Source: Longimicrobium sp.
GTDB taxonomy: Bacteria; Gemmatimonadota; Gemmatimonadetes; Longimicrobiales; Longimicrobiaceae
DNA length: 53,933 nucleotides
NCBI GenBank assembly: GCA_036387335.1
Contig: DASVTZ010000140.1
Location: 1-53,933 of the forward strand
Reading direction: 5' to 3'
Shown: positions 36,801 through 46,348 of the stretch, in pieces
Numbering within the stretch: position 1 is the stretch's first letter
Layout of the letters: every line of letters starts with the position of its first letter
The notes under the pieces: generated by a model
What the model saw: only the letters and a program-made list of their open reading frames with translations
Database searches by the model: none
Told to the model about the DNA's origin: nothing
Position numbers and translations under genes: made by a program

Positions 36801-37131
36801 AAGTGCGTTAGTGCGTGAGTGCGTGAGTGCGCCCGACCCCTTTTTGTCATCCTGAGGGAGCCGCCGGACGAGATGTCGGCGATTGCAGGCACTACTCCCT
36901 GCGGCGACCAAAGGATCTAGCCGGCGAGGCAGGAGGCCAGTGGGTAGCGGCAGGCCTCGCGTCACGCGCAGTAGATCCTTCGCTACGCGCCAAAGGTCGC
37001 ACAACGGGAGAGATCTGAGAAGCGCTTCACTCAGGATGACAATGAAAGGGGTGCCTGAACTCCACTGTCCTCCGGTCACGCACTAACGCACTAACGCACT
37101 AACGCACTAACGCACTAACGCACTCACGCAC
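36801..37131. repeat. Composite element: period-8 arms around a CATCCTGAG palindrome
   Basis: Left arm 36801-36831 is AGTGCGTTA-type octamers; right arm 37076-37131 is seven ACGCACTA-type octamers. Between them is a second imperfect palindrome, GTCATCCTGAGGGAG (36847-36861) against CACTCAGGATGAC (37028-37040), with AAGGATCTAG and TAGATCCTTCG inside. The right arm runs into the stop codon of the NtrC-like gene. The 521-base gap 36611-37131 holds this and no gene. Confidence 0.85.
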
Positions 37132-38493
37132 TTATCGGTCGATCCCCAACCGCCGCATCCGCCGGTACAGATTCGCCCGGTCCGTGCGCAGGCGGCGGGC
37201 GGCTTCGGCGACGCTGCCGGCGGCGGCCTCGAGGGCGCCGTTCAGGAGGTCGCGCTCGTAGGCGTCCAGGCGGTCCGCGAGGGGGCGGTCGTCGTCGTCC
37301 AGGTAGGCGGGGGCCGCATCGCCCGCGATGGGGGCGCCGCCCGCGAGGAGAACGCGGATCTCGGCGGGGCCGACCTCGCTGCCGGAGTGGAGGATCGAGA
37401 GGCGCTCCAGGATGTTCGCCAGCTCGCGCACGTTGCCGGGCCACGGGTGCCGCACCAGCGCGTCCATGGCGCCCGGAAGAAGGCGCGGCGGGCGCAGGCC
37501 GTTGGCGGCGTGGCGGGCGAGGAAGTGCTCGGCCAGCAGCGGCACGTCCTCGCGCCGTTCGCGCAGCGGGGGGAGGTGGATGGGGATCACGTGCAGCCGG
37601 AAGAAGAGGTCCTCCCGAAAGCGCCCCGCCGACACCTCCGCCCGCAGGTCCTTGTTGGTGGCCGCCAGGATGCGCACGTCCACCTTGATCGGCTCGTGGC
37701 CGCCCACCCGCTCCACCTCGCCGCCTTCCAGGGCGCGGAGGAGCTTGGCCTGCGCCTCCAGGCTGAGGTCGCCGATCTCGTCCAGGAAGAGGGTCCCCCC
37801 GCTCGCCAGCTCGAAGCGGCCACGGCGCCGCTCCGTGGCCCCGGTGAAGGCGCCCTTTTCGTGGCCGAACATCTCGCTCTCCACCAGGTCGCGCGGGATG
37901 GCGGCGCAATTGAGGCGCACCAGCGGCCCCGTGTGGCGCGCCGAGCGCTCGTGCACCGCGCTCGCCACCACCTCCTTTCCCGTGCCGCTCTCGCCGGTGA
38001 TCAGCACCCGCGCGTCGGTGGGCGCCACGCGCTCGATGACGCTGCGCACCTGCTCGATGGCGGGAGCGCGCCCCACCATCCCGTCACGCGAGCGGAGCTC
38101 TTCGCGGAGAGCGCGGTTCGTCGCCCTGGCGTGGCGCAGCTCCAGGGCGGAGCGCAGCGAGAGGAGGACGGCCTCCGGGGCGAGCGGCTTCTCCACGAAG
38201 TGAAAGGCGCCCAGCTTGGTGGCCTTCACCGCGTCCGAAAGGGAGGCCCGGCCGCTCATCATGAGCACCGGGACGTCGGGGGCGGCCTTTTTGAGCTCCG
38301 GAAGCACCTCCAGCCCCGTGGCGTCGGGCATGTAGAGGTCCATCACCACGGCGTCCGGCTCGTCGTTGCGGATCTCGGCCAGGGCGCTGCGTCCCGAGCC
38401 CGCCTCGCGCACCTCGTACCCCTCCGCGCGAAGCAGGGCGCCCAGCATCCGGCGGATGTTGGGCTCGTCGTCTACGATCAGGACGGATTGCAT
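37132..38493 (-). CDS. NtrC-family sigma-54-dependent response regulator
   Basis: A 453-residue regulator. The receiver has D9-D10 region VDDEPNI and phospho-acceptor D52 in VVMDLYMPD. The AAA+ domain has Walker A GESGTGKE, the sigma-54 contact loop GAFTGA, Walker B GTLFLDEIGDL, and RFREDLFFRLHVIPIHLPPLRER. A Fis-type HTH ends the protein (AARRLRTDRANLYRRMRRLGI). It activates sigma-54 promoters. It is the last gene of the operon with the kinase and a small secreted protein. Confidence 0.95.
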   Translation of the reverse strand: MQSVLIVDDEPNIRRMLGALLRAEGYEVREAGSGRSALAEIRNDEPDAVVMDLYMPDATGLEVLPELKKAAPDVPVLMMSGRASLSDAVKATKLGAFHFVEKPLAPEAVLLSLRSALELRHARATNRALREELRSRDGMVGRAPAIEQVRSVIERVAPTDARVLITGESGTGKEVVASAVHERSARHTGPLVRLNCAAIPRDLVESEMFGHEKGAFTGATERRRGRFELASGGTLFLDEIGDLSLEAQAKLLRALEGGEVERVGGHEPIKVDVRILAATNKDLRAEVSAGRFREDLFFRLHVIPIHLPPLRERREDVPLLAEHFLARHAANGLRPPRLLPGAMDALVRHPWPGNVRELANILERLSILHSGSEVGPAEIRVLLAGGAPIAGDAAPAYLDDDDRPLADRLDAYERDLLNGALEAAAGSVAEAARRLRTDRANLYRRMRRLGIDR

Positions 38494-38503
38494 GAGGCGG
38501 GGG

Positions 38504-38896
38504 TCAGGGGGCCGGGTGCACGACCATCGGCGGAAGCTCGTGCGGGGGCGGATGCGCGGCGAGGTAGCGCAGCGCGCGCGGCTGGCCCGTGGTGGCCAGC
38601 AGCTCACGCGCGCGAGAGCGGGACTTCGCGCTCATCCGGGGGTTGGCTGCTATGGAGACCAGCGAATCCGTGTACTCGCCGCTCTCGAATGCCGCGGACA
38701 GCGCCAGGCTGCGGCGCAGCTCGTAGGCGAGCGGGTCGCGGTTCCCGCAGATGAGGCCGTCGTTCGGCAGGGCTATGACCCAGGAGTCGTCCAGCTCCCC
38801 GGCCACCGCCGGCGCGGCAAGCCACAGCCCGCCGGGGATGCACCACAAAGCCGCGCACAGGGCGCGGGTCAGCGATTCCTTCATGAAGCGCGTCAT
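38504..38896 (-). CDS. Small exported protein between NtrY-like kinase and NtrC-like regulator
   Basis: A 130-residue protein with a signal peptide (MTRFMKESLTRALCAALWC... APAVAG). The mature part has ALPNDGLICGNRDPLAYELRRSLALSAAFESGEYTDSLVSIAANPRMSAKSRSRARELLATTGQPRALRYLAAH, a helical repeat-like unit reminiscent of HEAT-type proteins. There is one cysteine in the mature part. GAGGAG precedes the ATG and lies within the end of the kinase gene. No family is recognised. Its position suggests a role in signal input or feedback, which is inference. Confidence 0.72.
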   Translation of the reverse strand: MTRFMKESLTRALCAALWCIPGGLWLAAPAVAGELDDSWVIALPNDGLICGNRDPLAYELRRSLALSAAFESGEYTDSLVSIAANPRMSAKSRSRARELLATTGQPRALRYLAAHPPPHELPPMVVHPAP

Positions 38897-38903
38897 CGTC
38901 TCC

Positions 38904-40136
38904 TCACGCCGAGTGCGCCAGCGCCGCGTCGGGCGCCAGGGGAAGGACGACGCGGAACTCCGCCCCGCCCTCCGGCCGGTTGCGGGCGGCCACGCGCCCG
39001 CCGTGCGCCTGCACCGTCTGCTTCACCAGCGCCAGGCCGAGCCCGGTGCCGCGCGACTTGGTGGTGAAGTCAGGCTCCCAGATGCGCTCCAAGTTCTCGG
39101 GCGGAATGCCGGGGCCGCCGTCCAGCACCCGCACCTCCACCCACCCCTCGGCCGCGCGCGCCACCACCTGCACCGACCCGGGAGCCGCATCCGCGCCCAC
39201 CGCGTCGCCGGCGTTGAGGAGGAGGTTGGCGAAGGCGCGGCTGAGGGCGTCGTAGTGGCCGCGCACCATCGGCAGCTCCACCGGCAGGCGCAGCCGCGGC
39301 TCCGAGCCGGCGGGGAGGTGGGTGCGGAGGAGGTACTCCAGCAGCTCGCGCAGGTCCACCTCGCTCTGCGGCCCCTCGGGAAGGCGGCCGAACTGGGCGA
39401 AGGAGCGGGCCAGCTCCTCCAGCCGCGCGCTCTCCTCGCCGAGCGTCTCCAGCGCCTCGCGCTCGGCGGGGGTGCCTGCGCCGCCGCGCTCCAGCGTGCG
39501 CAGGGCGAAGCGGATGGGGGTGAGCGGGTTCTTGAGCTCGTGCGCCACGCGGCGCGCCATCGCCACCCAGGTCCGCATCCGCTCCGCCTCCAGCTCCCGG
39601 GCGCGGGCCTCGTCCAGCTCGCGCGCCATGGTGCGGAAGGCGTCGCGCAGCACTCCGAACTCGTCGTTCCCCTGCCGCCCCTCGTCGTCGGCGGGGAGCG
39701 CCTGGCCGCAGGCGACGAGCCCCGCCCACCCCACCAGCTCCTCCACCGGCTGGTAGAGGCGGCGCCCCATGCGCCGGGCCGCGCGCGCGGCCATGGCGGC
39801 CAGCACCAGCCCCGCGAGAGCCCCGGCCACCGCGATCCACACCACCGCGCGGCGCAGCACCCACTCCCAGCGGCGCGCGTTGGTGACCGACGCCTCCAGC
39901 TCCGCGCGGTGCGTGCGTGCCGCGGCGACGACCGCGGGGTCGCGCGAAGCCTCCGCGGCGCGGATCAGCGAGCCGCCGCTCTCCCCCACGCGCTCCCATG
40001 CCGCCACCGAGTCGCTGAGGGCGGCGGTGCGCAGCACGACGTAGGTGCCGCCCGCCAGCAGCGCGAGCGAGGGGAGCACGGAGAAGAGGACCAGCGCTCG
40101 GCGGATCCGGCCTTCGAAGGAGCGCCGCTGGACCAT
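38904..40136 (-). CDS. NtrY-like sensor histidine kinase
   Basis: A 410-residue membrane kinase. Two helices (about 14-36 and 97-118) flank a 60-residue periplasmic part. A HAMP-like region (about 119-175) leads into the HisKA domain MARRVAHELKNPLTPIRFAL with His199. The HATPase domain has FANLLLNAGDAV, VLDGGPGIPPENLERIWEPDFTTKSRGTGLGLALVKQTVQAHGG. The LKNPLTPI form is usual for NtrY-type kinases. It signals to the NtrC-like regulator two genes downstream. Confidence 0.93.
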   Translation of the reverse strand: MVQRRSFEGRIRRALVLFSVLPSLALLAGGTYVVLRTAALSDSVAAWERVGESGGSLIRAAEASRDPAVVAAARTHRAELEASVTNARRWEWVLRRAVVWIAVAGALAGLVLAAMAARAARRMGRRLYQPVEELVGWAGLVACGQALPADDEGRQGNDEFGVLRDAFRTMARELDEARARELEAERMRTWVAMARRVAHELKNPLTPIRFALRTLERGGAGTPAEREALETLGEESARLEELARSFAQFGRLPEGPQSEVDLRELLEYLLRTHLPAGSEPRLRLPVELPMVRGHYDALSRAFANLLLNAGDAVGADAAPGSVQVVARAAEGWVEVRVLDGGPGIPPENLERIWEPDFTTKSRGTGLGLALVKQTVQAHGGRVAARNRPEGGAEFRVVLPLAPDAALAHSA

Positions 40137-40256
40137 GCCGGATCTCTCGCGGGTTGACGGAGCGGCACCGGGGCGCGAAGCTCCCGGCCCGGAAACGGAA
40201 AGGTAGTCCCCGCCGCCGCGCGGGAGCAAGCTCGCCATGCATCGCGGAGGAAACAG

Positions 40257-40931
40257 TTGTCGCCCAACGAGGCCGAGCTGCGCCGCCGCTTCGCCGTGCG
40301 CGAGGAGACGTTCGAGCACGCGGGGTGGCGCGTGGACCTCATCATGCCGCGCGCCGCGGACGAGCTGATCGTGGAGGACGATTTCGACGACGACGAGCGT
40401 CTTCCCTACTGGGCGGACCTGTGGCCCTCGGCGCGCATCCTCGCCCGGCACCTGCTCGATGCGCCGCCCGCCGAGCCCGCCGCGCTGGAGCTGGGGTGCG
40501 GCGTCGCTCTCCCCGCGCTCGCCCTGCGGCACCTGGGCGCCGACGTGCTGGCCACGGACTGGTATGATGACGCACTCCGCTTCGCGTCCGTCAACTCGCG
40601 GCGCAACGGGCTCGGGCCGCTGCGCACCGCCCTCCTCGACTGGCGAAAGCCTCCCGATGACGAGCGCTACCCGCTGGTGATCGCCGCCGACGTGCTGTAC
40701 GAGATGCGCAACGCGGAGATCCTCGCCGCGCTCCTTCCGCGCGTGGTGGCGCCCGGCGGGCGGGCGCTGGTGGCCGATCCGGGGCGCGTGTACCTCTCCG
40801 AGTTCCGCAATCGCATGTACGCCGCCGGCTGGCGGACCGCCGAGATCGACCGCCGCGACGAGATCAGCGACCCCGCCACCGGCGCGCACAGCATCGTCCG
40901 CGTGTGGGAGGTGACCCCGCCGGACAGGTAA
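40257..40931 (+). CDS. Class I SAM-dependent methyltransferase (METTL/ETFBKMT-like)
   Basis: A 224-residue protein with LPYWADLWPSARILARHLL (about 49-67), the SAM-binding ALELGCGVALPALALRHLGADVLATDWYDDAL, and PLVIAADVLYEMRN. The PYWADLWPS-xx-LA entry and ADVLY step are typical of the lysine-methyltransferase-like group (METTL). The substrate is unknown, probably a protein. The start is TTG at 40257 with GGAGG six bases ahead; no ATG fits. It is divergent from the kinase gene. Confidence 0.85.
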   Translation: MSPNEAELRRRFAVREETFEHAGWRVDLIMPRAADELIVEDDFDDDERLPYWADLWPSARILARHLLDAPPAEPAALELGCGVALPALALRHLGADVLATDWYDDALRFASVNSRRNGLGPLRTALLDWRKPPDDERYPLVIAADVLYEMRNAEILAALLPRVVAPGGRALVADPGRVYLSEFRNRMYAAGWRTAEIDRRDEISDPATGAHSIVRVWEVTPPDR

Positions 40932-41014
40932 ACGTTCGATTACGCCCGGTCAGCACGCCGTACGGGCACAAGGTTGCACGCAAGAGACCGCCTGTCCCCG
41001 CGTCCAGAGCTCCC

Positions 41015-41057
41015 TTGACACGGGTACATGCGCCACGCATATATGCATCGTGCATGT
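41015..41057 (+). promoter_or_regulatory. PadR operon promoter with overlapping 32-nt dyad operator
   Basis: TTGACA at 41015-41020 has a 17-base spacer to CATATA at 41038-41043. A dyad spans 41026-41057: ACATGC, 5 bases, GCATATATGC, 5 bases, GCATGT, symmetric in all 22 defined positions. It covers the -10 region and likely binds the PadR dimer encoded next. PadR operators elsewhere are similar ATGT/ACAT dyads. Confidence 0.75.
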
Positions 41058-41083
41058 GACGTTCACCGATTCGGAGGCCGTAC

Positions 41084-41449
41084 ATGGGAATGGACCGGCA
41101 AAGGCCCGTCGAGCGGTTTCTGCCGCTGCGGCCCGTGGAGTTCGACATCCTGCTGAGCGTGGCGGCGGGGGAGCGCCACGGCTACGGGATCATCCAGGAC
41201 GCGGAAGGGCGCGGCGCCATCATCGTTCCGGACGTGGGGACGCTGTACCGCGCGCTACGGCGGATGCAGGAGCAGGGGATGATCGTCCCGTCCGAGCGGC
41301 GCGAAGCGCCGGACGCGGCCGACGAGCGGCGGAACTACTACCGGATCACCGAGCTGGGACTCCAGGTCGCCCGTGCCGAGGCCAGGCGGCTGGCGGCGCT
41401 GATGCGCGCGGCCCGGCTCGGCGGGCTGCTGGACGGGGTGGCGACATGA
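41084..41449 (+). CDS. PadR-family transcriptional regulator
   Basis: A 121-residue regulator. The winged-helix domain has PVEFDILLSVAAGERHGYGIIQDAEGR, VPDVGTLYRALRRMQEQGMI and RRNYYRITELGLQVARAEARRL, matching PadR. Proteins of this type are commonly found just upstream of ADOP permeases in Acidobacteria and related phyla. GGAGG precedes the ATG. Its stop overlaps the permease start as ATGA. The dyad in its promoter suggests autoregulation. Confidence 0.93.
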   Translation: MGMDRQRPVERFLPLRPVEFDILLSVAAGERHGYGIIQDAEGRGAIIVPDVGTLYRALRRMQEQGMIVPSERREAPDAADERRNYYRITELGLQVARAEARRLAALMRAARLGGLLDGVAT

Positions 41450-44118
41450 GCGAGACGCGCTGGCTCAGGGTCTCGGACGCATGGGTGCGGCTCCTGATGC
41501 GGCTCTACCCCTCCGACTTCCGCGACGAGATGGGCGACGCGGTGGTGGAGGCGTACCGCGACCGCTGCCGCGCGGCACTGCGCGACGGGGGGAGGGGCGC
41601 GCTCGTGTGGGTGTGGCTGCGGGCCCTGGCGGATTCGCTCCGCAACGGCCTCGCGGAGCAGGTGCGCCCGGCGCGTGGGGTGCCGCGCAACGGAAGCTTC
41701 GGCCGAGACGCGCAGCTGGTGGTGCGGCGCCTGACGCGCGCGCCGGTCTTCGCGCTGTCGATGGTGGGGATGCTGGCGGTGGGGCTGGGCGCCTTCGGCA
41801 CGGTCTACTCGGTGGTGAACCGGGTGCTCCTGGCGCCGCTCCCCTATCGCCAGGCGGAAGATCTGTACGTGGTGTGGCGCGACTACACCTGGATCGGGCT
41901 GAACCGCGGATGGCTCGGCGGAACCGACCTCGTGGAGCTCGCCAGGGCGAAGGGCATCGTAGAGGGCGCGGTGGCGCTGGACCGGACGCGAGCGACGCTC
42001 ACCGGCGTGAAAGGGGGCGAGCCGCGCGAGATCACCCTCATCATGTCCTCTCCCGGGCTCTTTCCGCTCCTGGGGGCAAGGCCCATGCTGGGACGGGGCT
42101 TCGCGTCCAACGAGTTCGGCCCGGGAAGACCCGCGACCATCGTGCTCGGTCACGATCTCTGGCGCGACCAGTTCGGCGCCGACCGGGGCGTCATCGGAAA
42201 GGAAGTCCGGCTGGACGGCCAGCCCTATCGCGTGATCGGCGTGATGGACCGCGGCTTCCGCTTCGTGCGGCACGCGGGAGCCGGCCCACCGGAGCGGGCG
42301 GACGCCTACACCGCTCTCGACGTCAACCTCGCCTCCACCGATCCCCAGGCGGGTGAGTACGGGGGGCTGATCCGCGCCCGCCCCGGCACGCCGCCCGCCA
42401 CGGTGATGGCGGCGGTGAAAGCAGCGGGAGCGGTGGTGGACCGGCGCGATTTCGGGGGCGAAGGGCTCCGCCTGAACGCCATCGGCCTCAAGGACGACCT
42501 GGTCTCGCGCGTGCGGCCGGCGCTGATCGCGCTGGCGCTTTCGGGCGTGCTGCTGGTGGTGGTGCTGGGAGTGAACGTGGGAACCCTCCTCCTGGTGCGG
42601 ACGGCGCAGCGGGAGCGGGAGTTCGCCATCTCCCGCGCGCTAGGCGCTCGGCCGGGGGCCCTCGCCCGCGCCACGCTCCTGGAAGGCGGGCTCCTGGGTG
42701 CGCTGGGGGGTGCGTGCGGTGCCATGGCGGCGGTGTGGGGGACCCGCGCGCTGGTGGCGCTCGCCCCCGACGACTTGCCGCTGCGCGAGTCGATCGGGGT
42801 GGACTGGCGCATCGGCCTGACGGTGACGCTGCTGGGCGCGGGGCTGGGGCTCGCCGCCAGCGCCTTCCCCGCCCTGACCACCACGCGGATGAAGCTTTCC
42901 GGGCTGATGCGGAACGCGGCGGTGCGCGGCGGCGGCGGCGGGCACGGCCGCATGCGGCGAGGGATGGTCGTGCTCCAGGTGGCGCTCTCCCTGGTGCTGC
43001 TGAGCGCCGGCGGGCTGGTGGCGCGGAGCTTCGACCGGCTGCTGCGCGCCGATCCGGGCTTCGATCCGTCGGGCGTGCTCACCTTCAAGGTTCCGCTCCC
43101 CGGGGGTGCGTACGACACGGGCACCGCTATCTTCGCGGGGTTCGCCCGCATCCAGCAGGAGCTCTCCGCGCTGCCGGGGGTGAGGGCGGTGGGCGCCGCG
43201 TCCGCGCTCCCGCTCTCCGCCCGCGCGGATCAGAGGGCGGTGGCATTTCCCGGCGCGCCGGGGAATACGGGCAAGGAAGATCTCGACGCGCCGATGGTGG
43301 ACGTCGTGGTTACGCGCGGAAGCTACTTCGACGCGATGGGGATCCGCCTCCTCTCGGGGCGCGGGTTCGCCCCGTCGGTCTTGAAGGGGGTACGCGAGGT
43401 GATCATCGACCGGATCCTCGCCGAGCGCTTCTTCCCCGGCCGCGACGCCGTCGGGGCCACGCTCCACATGATGAACGACTCCGCGCGGGTGGTGGGCGTG
43501 GTGAATCACGCGCGGCTGTACGACGTGCACCAGGACGGGCGCCCACAGGTGTACTGGCGCGACGAGGAGTACCCGGAGCGGGCGCTCTACTTCGCCGTGC
43601 GCACGGACCGTGACGTGGCGAGCCTTGCCCCTGACGTGCGCGCCGCGGTGGCCCGCGTGGACCCGGCACTCGCGCTCTCCGACTTCCGGACGATGGACGA
43701 GCGGGTGGGCGACGCGCTCCGGCAGCAGCGGATCGGGGCCGTGCTGATCGGCGGCTTCTCGCTGGGGGCGCTTCTGCTGGCCGCGATCGGGCTGTTCGGC
43801 GTCGTGGCGGGCTCCGTCAGCCGGCGCCGCCACGAGCTGGCCGTGCGGCTGGCGCTGGGCGCCGACCACGGGAGGGTAGTCGGGATGGTGCTTCGCGAAG
43901 GGGCGGTGCTCATCGGGCTCGGAGTGCTGATCGGGCTTCCCGGCGTCTACCTGATGGGACGCGCGATCCGCGGCGTGCTGGTGGGCGTCTCGCCCTCCGA
44001 TCCACTGGCCCTCGCCGCCGCTTCGTGCAGCCTGGCGCTGGTCGCGCTGGCGGCTTGCTACCTTCCCGCCCGCCGGGTCACCCGCATCGAGCCGGCCCAG
44101 TCGCTGCGCCAGGAATAG
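41446..44118 (+). CDS. ADOP-family ABC permease (MacB/FtsX-like, duplicated)
   Basis: An 890-residue permease. A cytoplasmic N-terminal part (1-90) with [24 protein letters not shown] is typical of the ADOP family. Then MacB-like periplasmic domains alternate with FtsX helices: about 98-122, a MacB-PCD-like domain, helices about 360-480, a second periplasmic domain, and helices about 760-875. Both halves have the [12 protein letters not shown]-like loop ([31 protein letters not shown]). No ATPase gene is adjacent, which is usual for ADOP. The substrate is unknown. Confidence 0.9.
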   Translation: MSETRWLRVSDAWVRLLMRLYPSDFRDEMGDAVVEAYRDRCRAALRDGGRGALVWVWLRALADSLRNGLAEQVRPARGVPRNGSFGRDAQLVVRRLTRAPVFALSMVGMLAVGLGAFGTVYSVVNRVLLAPLPYRQAEDLYVVWRDYTWIGLNRGWLGGTDLVELARAKGIVEGAVALDRTRATLTGVKGGEPREITLIMSSPGLFPLLGARPMLGRGFASNEFGPGRPATIVLGHDLWRDQFGADRGVIGKEVRLDGQPYRVIGVMDRGFRFVRHAGAGPPERADAYTALDVNLASTDPQAGEYGGLIRARPGTPPATVMAAVKAAGAVVDRRDFGGEGLRLNAIGLKDDLVSRVRPALIALALSGVLLVVVLGVNVGTLLLVRTAQREREFAISRALGARPGALARATLLEGGLLGALGGACGAMAAVWGTRALVALAPDDLPLRESIGVDWRIGLTVTLLGAGLGLAASAFPALTTTRMKLSGLMRNAAVRGGGGGHGRMRRGMVVLQVALSLVLLSAGGLVARSFDRLLRADPGFDPSGVLTFKVPLPGGAYDTGTAIFAGFARIQQELSALPGVRAVGAASALPLSARADQRAVAFPGAPGNTGKEDLDAPMVDVVVTRGSYFDAMGIRLLSGRGFAPSVLKGVREVIIDRILAERFFPGRDAVGATLHMMNDSARVVGVVNHARLYDVHQDGRPQVYWRDEEYPERALYFAVRTDRDVASLAPDVRAAVARVDPALALSDFRTMDERVGDALRQQRIGAVLIGGFSLGALLLAAIGLFGVVAGSVSRRRHELAVRLALGADHGRVVGMVLREGAVLIGLGVLIGLPGVYLMGRAIRGVLVGVSPSDPLALAAASCSLALVALAACYLPARRVTRIEPAQSLRQE

Positions 44119-44267
44119 CCGGGCTTTCGTCGCACGATCCCCGCGCCGCTCTCCGCCCGCCGGTTCACGACGTGGGCGGCGGGCGGCGCACGCATTCCCC
44201 CAACCACCCCGGAGCGTTAGATTTAGAGCGTTTCGGAAGGCACACTCAGCCGATCTCTCAAGACCCG

Positions 44268-45512
44268 ATGATGGCATACAGGCGCAGACCGACCGTCACC
44301 GCAGACGTGGGCGGCGTGCTCGTGGGAAGCGCGCACCCGGTGGTGGTGCAGTCGATGACCAACACGGACACGGCCGACATCGAGGGAACGGTGCGGCAGG
44401 TGGCCGCGCTCTGGCGCGCGGGGAGCCAGATCGTGCGGGTGACCGTCAACAACGAGGAGTCCGCCGCCGCCGTCCCGCACATCGTCGAGTTCCTGCGCAT
44501 GCGCGGCGTCGAAGTCCCCATCGTGGGCGACTTCCACTACAACGGGCACATCCTCCTCCACAAGTACGAGGACTGCGCCCGCGCGCTCAGCAAGTACCGC
44601 ATCAACCCGGGGAACGTCGGGGCCAAGCGCCACGACGAGAACTTCGCGGCCATCGTGGAGCGCGCCATCGAGTTCGGCAAGCCGGTGCGCATCGGCGTCA
44701 ACTGGGGATCGCTGGACCAGGCGCTCCTCACCGAGTTGATGGACCTCAACGCCACCCGCCCGGAGCACGCGCGCAAGGACGCCAAGACGGTGATGATGGA
44801 GGCGATGGTGGAGAGCGCCATGCGCTCCGCCGCCACCGCCGAGCGCCTTGGCCTGCCGCACGACCGCATCCTCCTCTCCGCCAAGGTGAGCGGGGTGCAG
44901 GACCTGGTGGCGGTCTACCGGATGCTCGCCCCGCTCAGCGACTACCCGCTGCACCTGGGGCTCACCGAGGCCGGGATGGGCACCAAGGGGATCGTGGCCT
45001 CCGCGGCCGGCCTCAGCATCCTGCTGCAGGAGGGGATCGGCGACACCATCCGCGTGTCGCTGACCCCCAAGCCGGGCGGCGACCGCACGGAGGAGGTGCA
45101 CGTGGCGCAGCAGATCCTGCAGTCGCTGGAGCTGCGCTCCTTCACCCCGCAGGTCACGAGCTGCCCCGGCTGCGGGCGCACCACCTCCACCTACTTCCAG
45201 AAGCTGGCCGAGGACATCCAGGGCTACCTGCGCGACCAGATGCCCGTCTGGCGCGACACGCACCCCGGCGTGGAGGAGATGAAGGTGGCGGTGATGGGGT
45301 GCGTCGTGAACGGCCCCGGCGAGTCGAAGCACGCCAACCTCGGCATCTCCCTCCCCGGCACCTTTGAGGAGCCCAAGGCCCCCGTCTACGTCGACGGCGA
45401 GCACACCGTCACCCTCCGCGGCGACCACATCGCCGAAGAGTTCAAGCGCATCCTGGACGACTACGTGGACTCGCACTACCCCGCGCGGATGGCGGAGACG
45501 GCGGGGGTGTAG
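44268..45512 (+). CDS. ispG: 4-hydroxy-3-methylbut-2-en-1-yl diphosphate synthase (flavodoxin/ferredoxin)
   Basis: A 414-residue IspG (GcpE). The barrel has [23 protein letters not shown] and RINPGNVG. The 4Fe-4S ligands are Cys299 and Cys302 in SCPGCGRT and Cys345 in GCVVNGPGE, with Glu352 nearby. It turns methylerythritol cyclodiphosphate into HMBPP in the MEP isoprenoid pathway. Two adjacent ATGs (44268, 44271) are possible and no clear ribosome site is seen. No other MEP gene is in the window. A strong terminator follows. Confidence 0.95.
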   Translation: MMAYRRRPTVTADVGGVLVGSAHPVVVQSMTNTDTADIEGTVRQVAALWRAGSQIVRVTVNNEESAAAVPHIVEFLRMRGVEVPIVGDFHYNGHILLHKYEDCARALSKYRINPGNVGAKRHDENFAAIVERAIEFGKPVRIGVNWGSLDQALLTELMDLNATRPEHARKDAKTVMMEAMVESAMRSAATAERLGLPHDRILLSAKVSGVQDLVAVYRMLAPLSDYPLHLGLTEAGMGTKGIVASAAGLSILLQEGIGDTIRVSLTPKPGGDRTEEVHVAQQILQSLELRSFTPQVTSCPGCGRTTSTYFQKLAEDIQGYLRDQMPVWRDTHPGVEEMKVAVMGCVVNGPGESKHANLGISLPGTFEEPKAPVYVDGEHTVTLRGDHIAEEFKRILDDYVDSHYPARMAETAGV

Positions 45513-45537
45513 GGCGGGCGGTGGGCTTGGAACAAGC

Positions 45538-45577
45538 AGCGGGGCCGGCGATCGTCGCCGGTCCCGCTTCTGTTTTA
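45538..45577 (+). terminator. Rho-independent terminator of ispG
   Basis: AGCGGGGCCGGCGA (45538-45551) and TCGCCGGTCCCGCT (45555-45568) pair as a 14-bp stem with one wobble or mismatch, loop TCG, followed by TCTGTTTTA. Confidence 0.9.
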
Positions 45578-45600
45578 CTGCACGGGTACCGATTCCGTAC

Positions 45601-46311
45601 TCATTGCGCGGCGGACTCGGTCACCGCCTCCAACAGGCGCCGACATTCTGCAGCAGTCACACCCACACAGATCTTATAGCCTCCGATCTCCTCGAGCAGC
45701 GTTGCTGCTGCGTTGCGTATCGGTTGAGGCGTGTGGGGATCACCCGCTACGCGACGCATACGGTGTTCAGCTCTGCTCAGCGCGTCGCTCGGGAGCGCGC
45801 GCCCCGTGAAAATCGGGTCATCGGCAGTCGCAATCAGCCCGTCAATGCCGACCCCTTTCTCGGTTGTTCTGGACATTGCGTAATAGTCGTAACTGGCCGA
45901 AGCACCGCCCCCCTGGGGGTCGAGTTGCGCAGAGAGGATTCGGATGGCCTGAACTCTCGCGGCGATGCTCGCGGTCGGATCGGAGGTCATCGCAAGCGCA
46001 GTCTCGTATACAGAGGCGTCACGCAACCTTGTCGCCGCCCAGACGATCGGCTCCATCACCGAAGGATTCAGCGACCGCTGATACCGCTCGAGCGTGCGAG
46101 ACAGTGCTACCCCACCCTCGTTGCCGCACGAGACGATGATGTTCAACGCCCACCCCTCCCGGGTGGCAGGCTGCCCGAGGGTAAGTACCTGACTCGCCAA
46201 CCGGCAGTCGTTCCGATGCTTGATGGAATCAGGGTCGACCTGACCCGCCAAGCTCTGCGAAATGGCCGTACACAAGCACACCGCTAGAACGACAAGAGTC
46301 GATCTGTACAT
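45601..46311 (-). CDS. Exported hypothetical protein, 236 residues
   Basis: The N-terminus is a signal peptide (STLVVLAVCLCTAISQSLAG). The mature part is helical: DCRLASQVLTLGQPATREGWALNIIVSCGNEGG, LNPSVMEPIVWAATRLRDASVYETALAMTSDPTASIAARVQAIRILSAQ and a C-terminal EIGGYKICVGVTAAECRRLLEA. The alternation of short helices with DP-xx-SIAARVQAIRIL resembles HEAT-like repeats. Four cysteines may form disulfides. GAGGGGG precedes the ATG at 46311. It is the second gene of the operon with the HExxH lipoprotein, 37 bases away. No family is recognised. Confidence 0.72.
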   Translation of the reverse strand: MYRSTLVVLAVCLCTAISQSLAGQVDPDSIKHRNDCRLASQVLTLGQPATREGWALNIIVSCGNEGGVALSRTLERYQRSLNPSVMEPIVWAATRLRDASVYETALAMTSDPTASIAARVQAIRILSAQLDPQGGGASASYDYYAMSRTTEKGVGIDGLIATADDPIFTGRALPSDALSRAEHRMRRVAGDPHTPQPIRNAAATLLEEIGGYKICVGVTAAECRRLLEAVTESAAQ

Positions 46312-46348
46312 CCGTGCCCCCTCGATGTCGATGTTTTGGAATTCTTCA

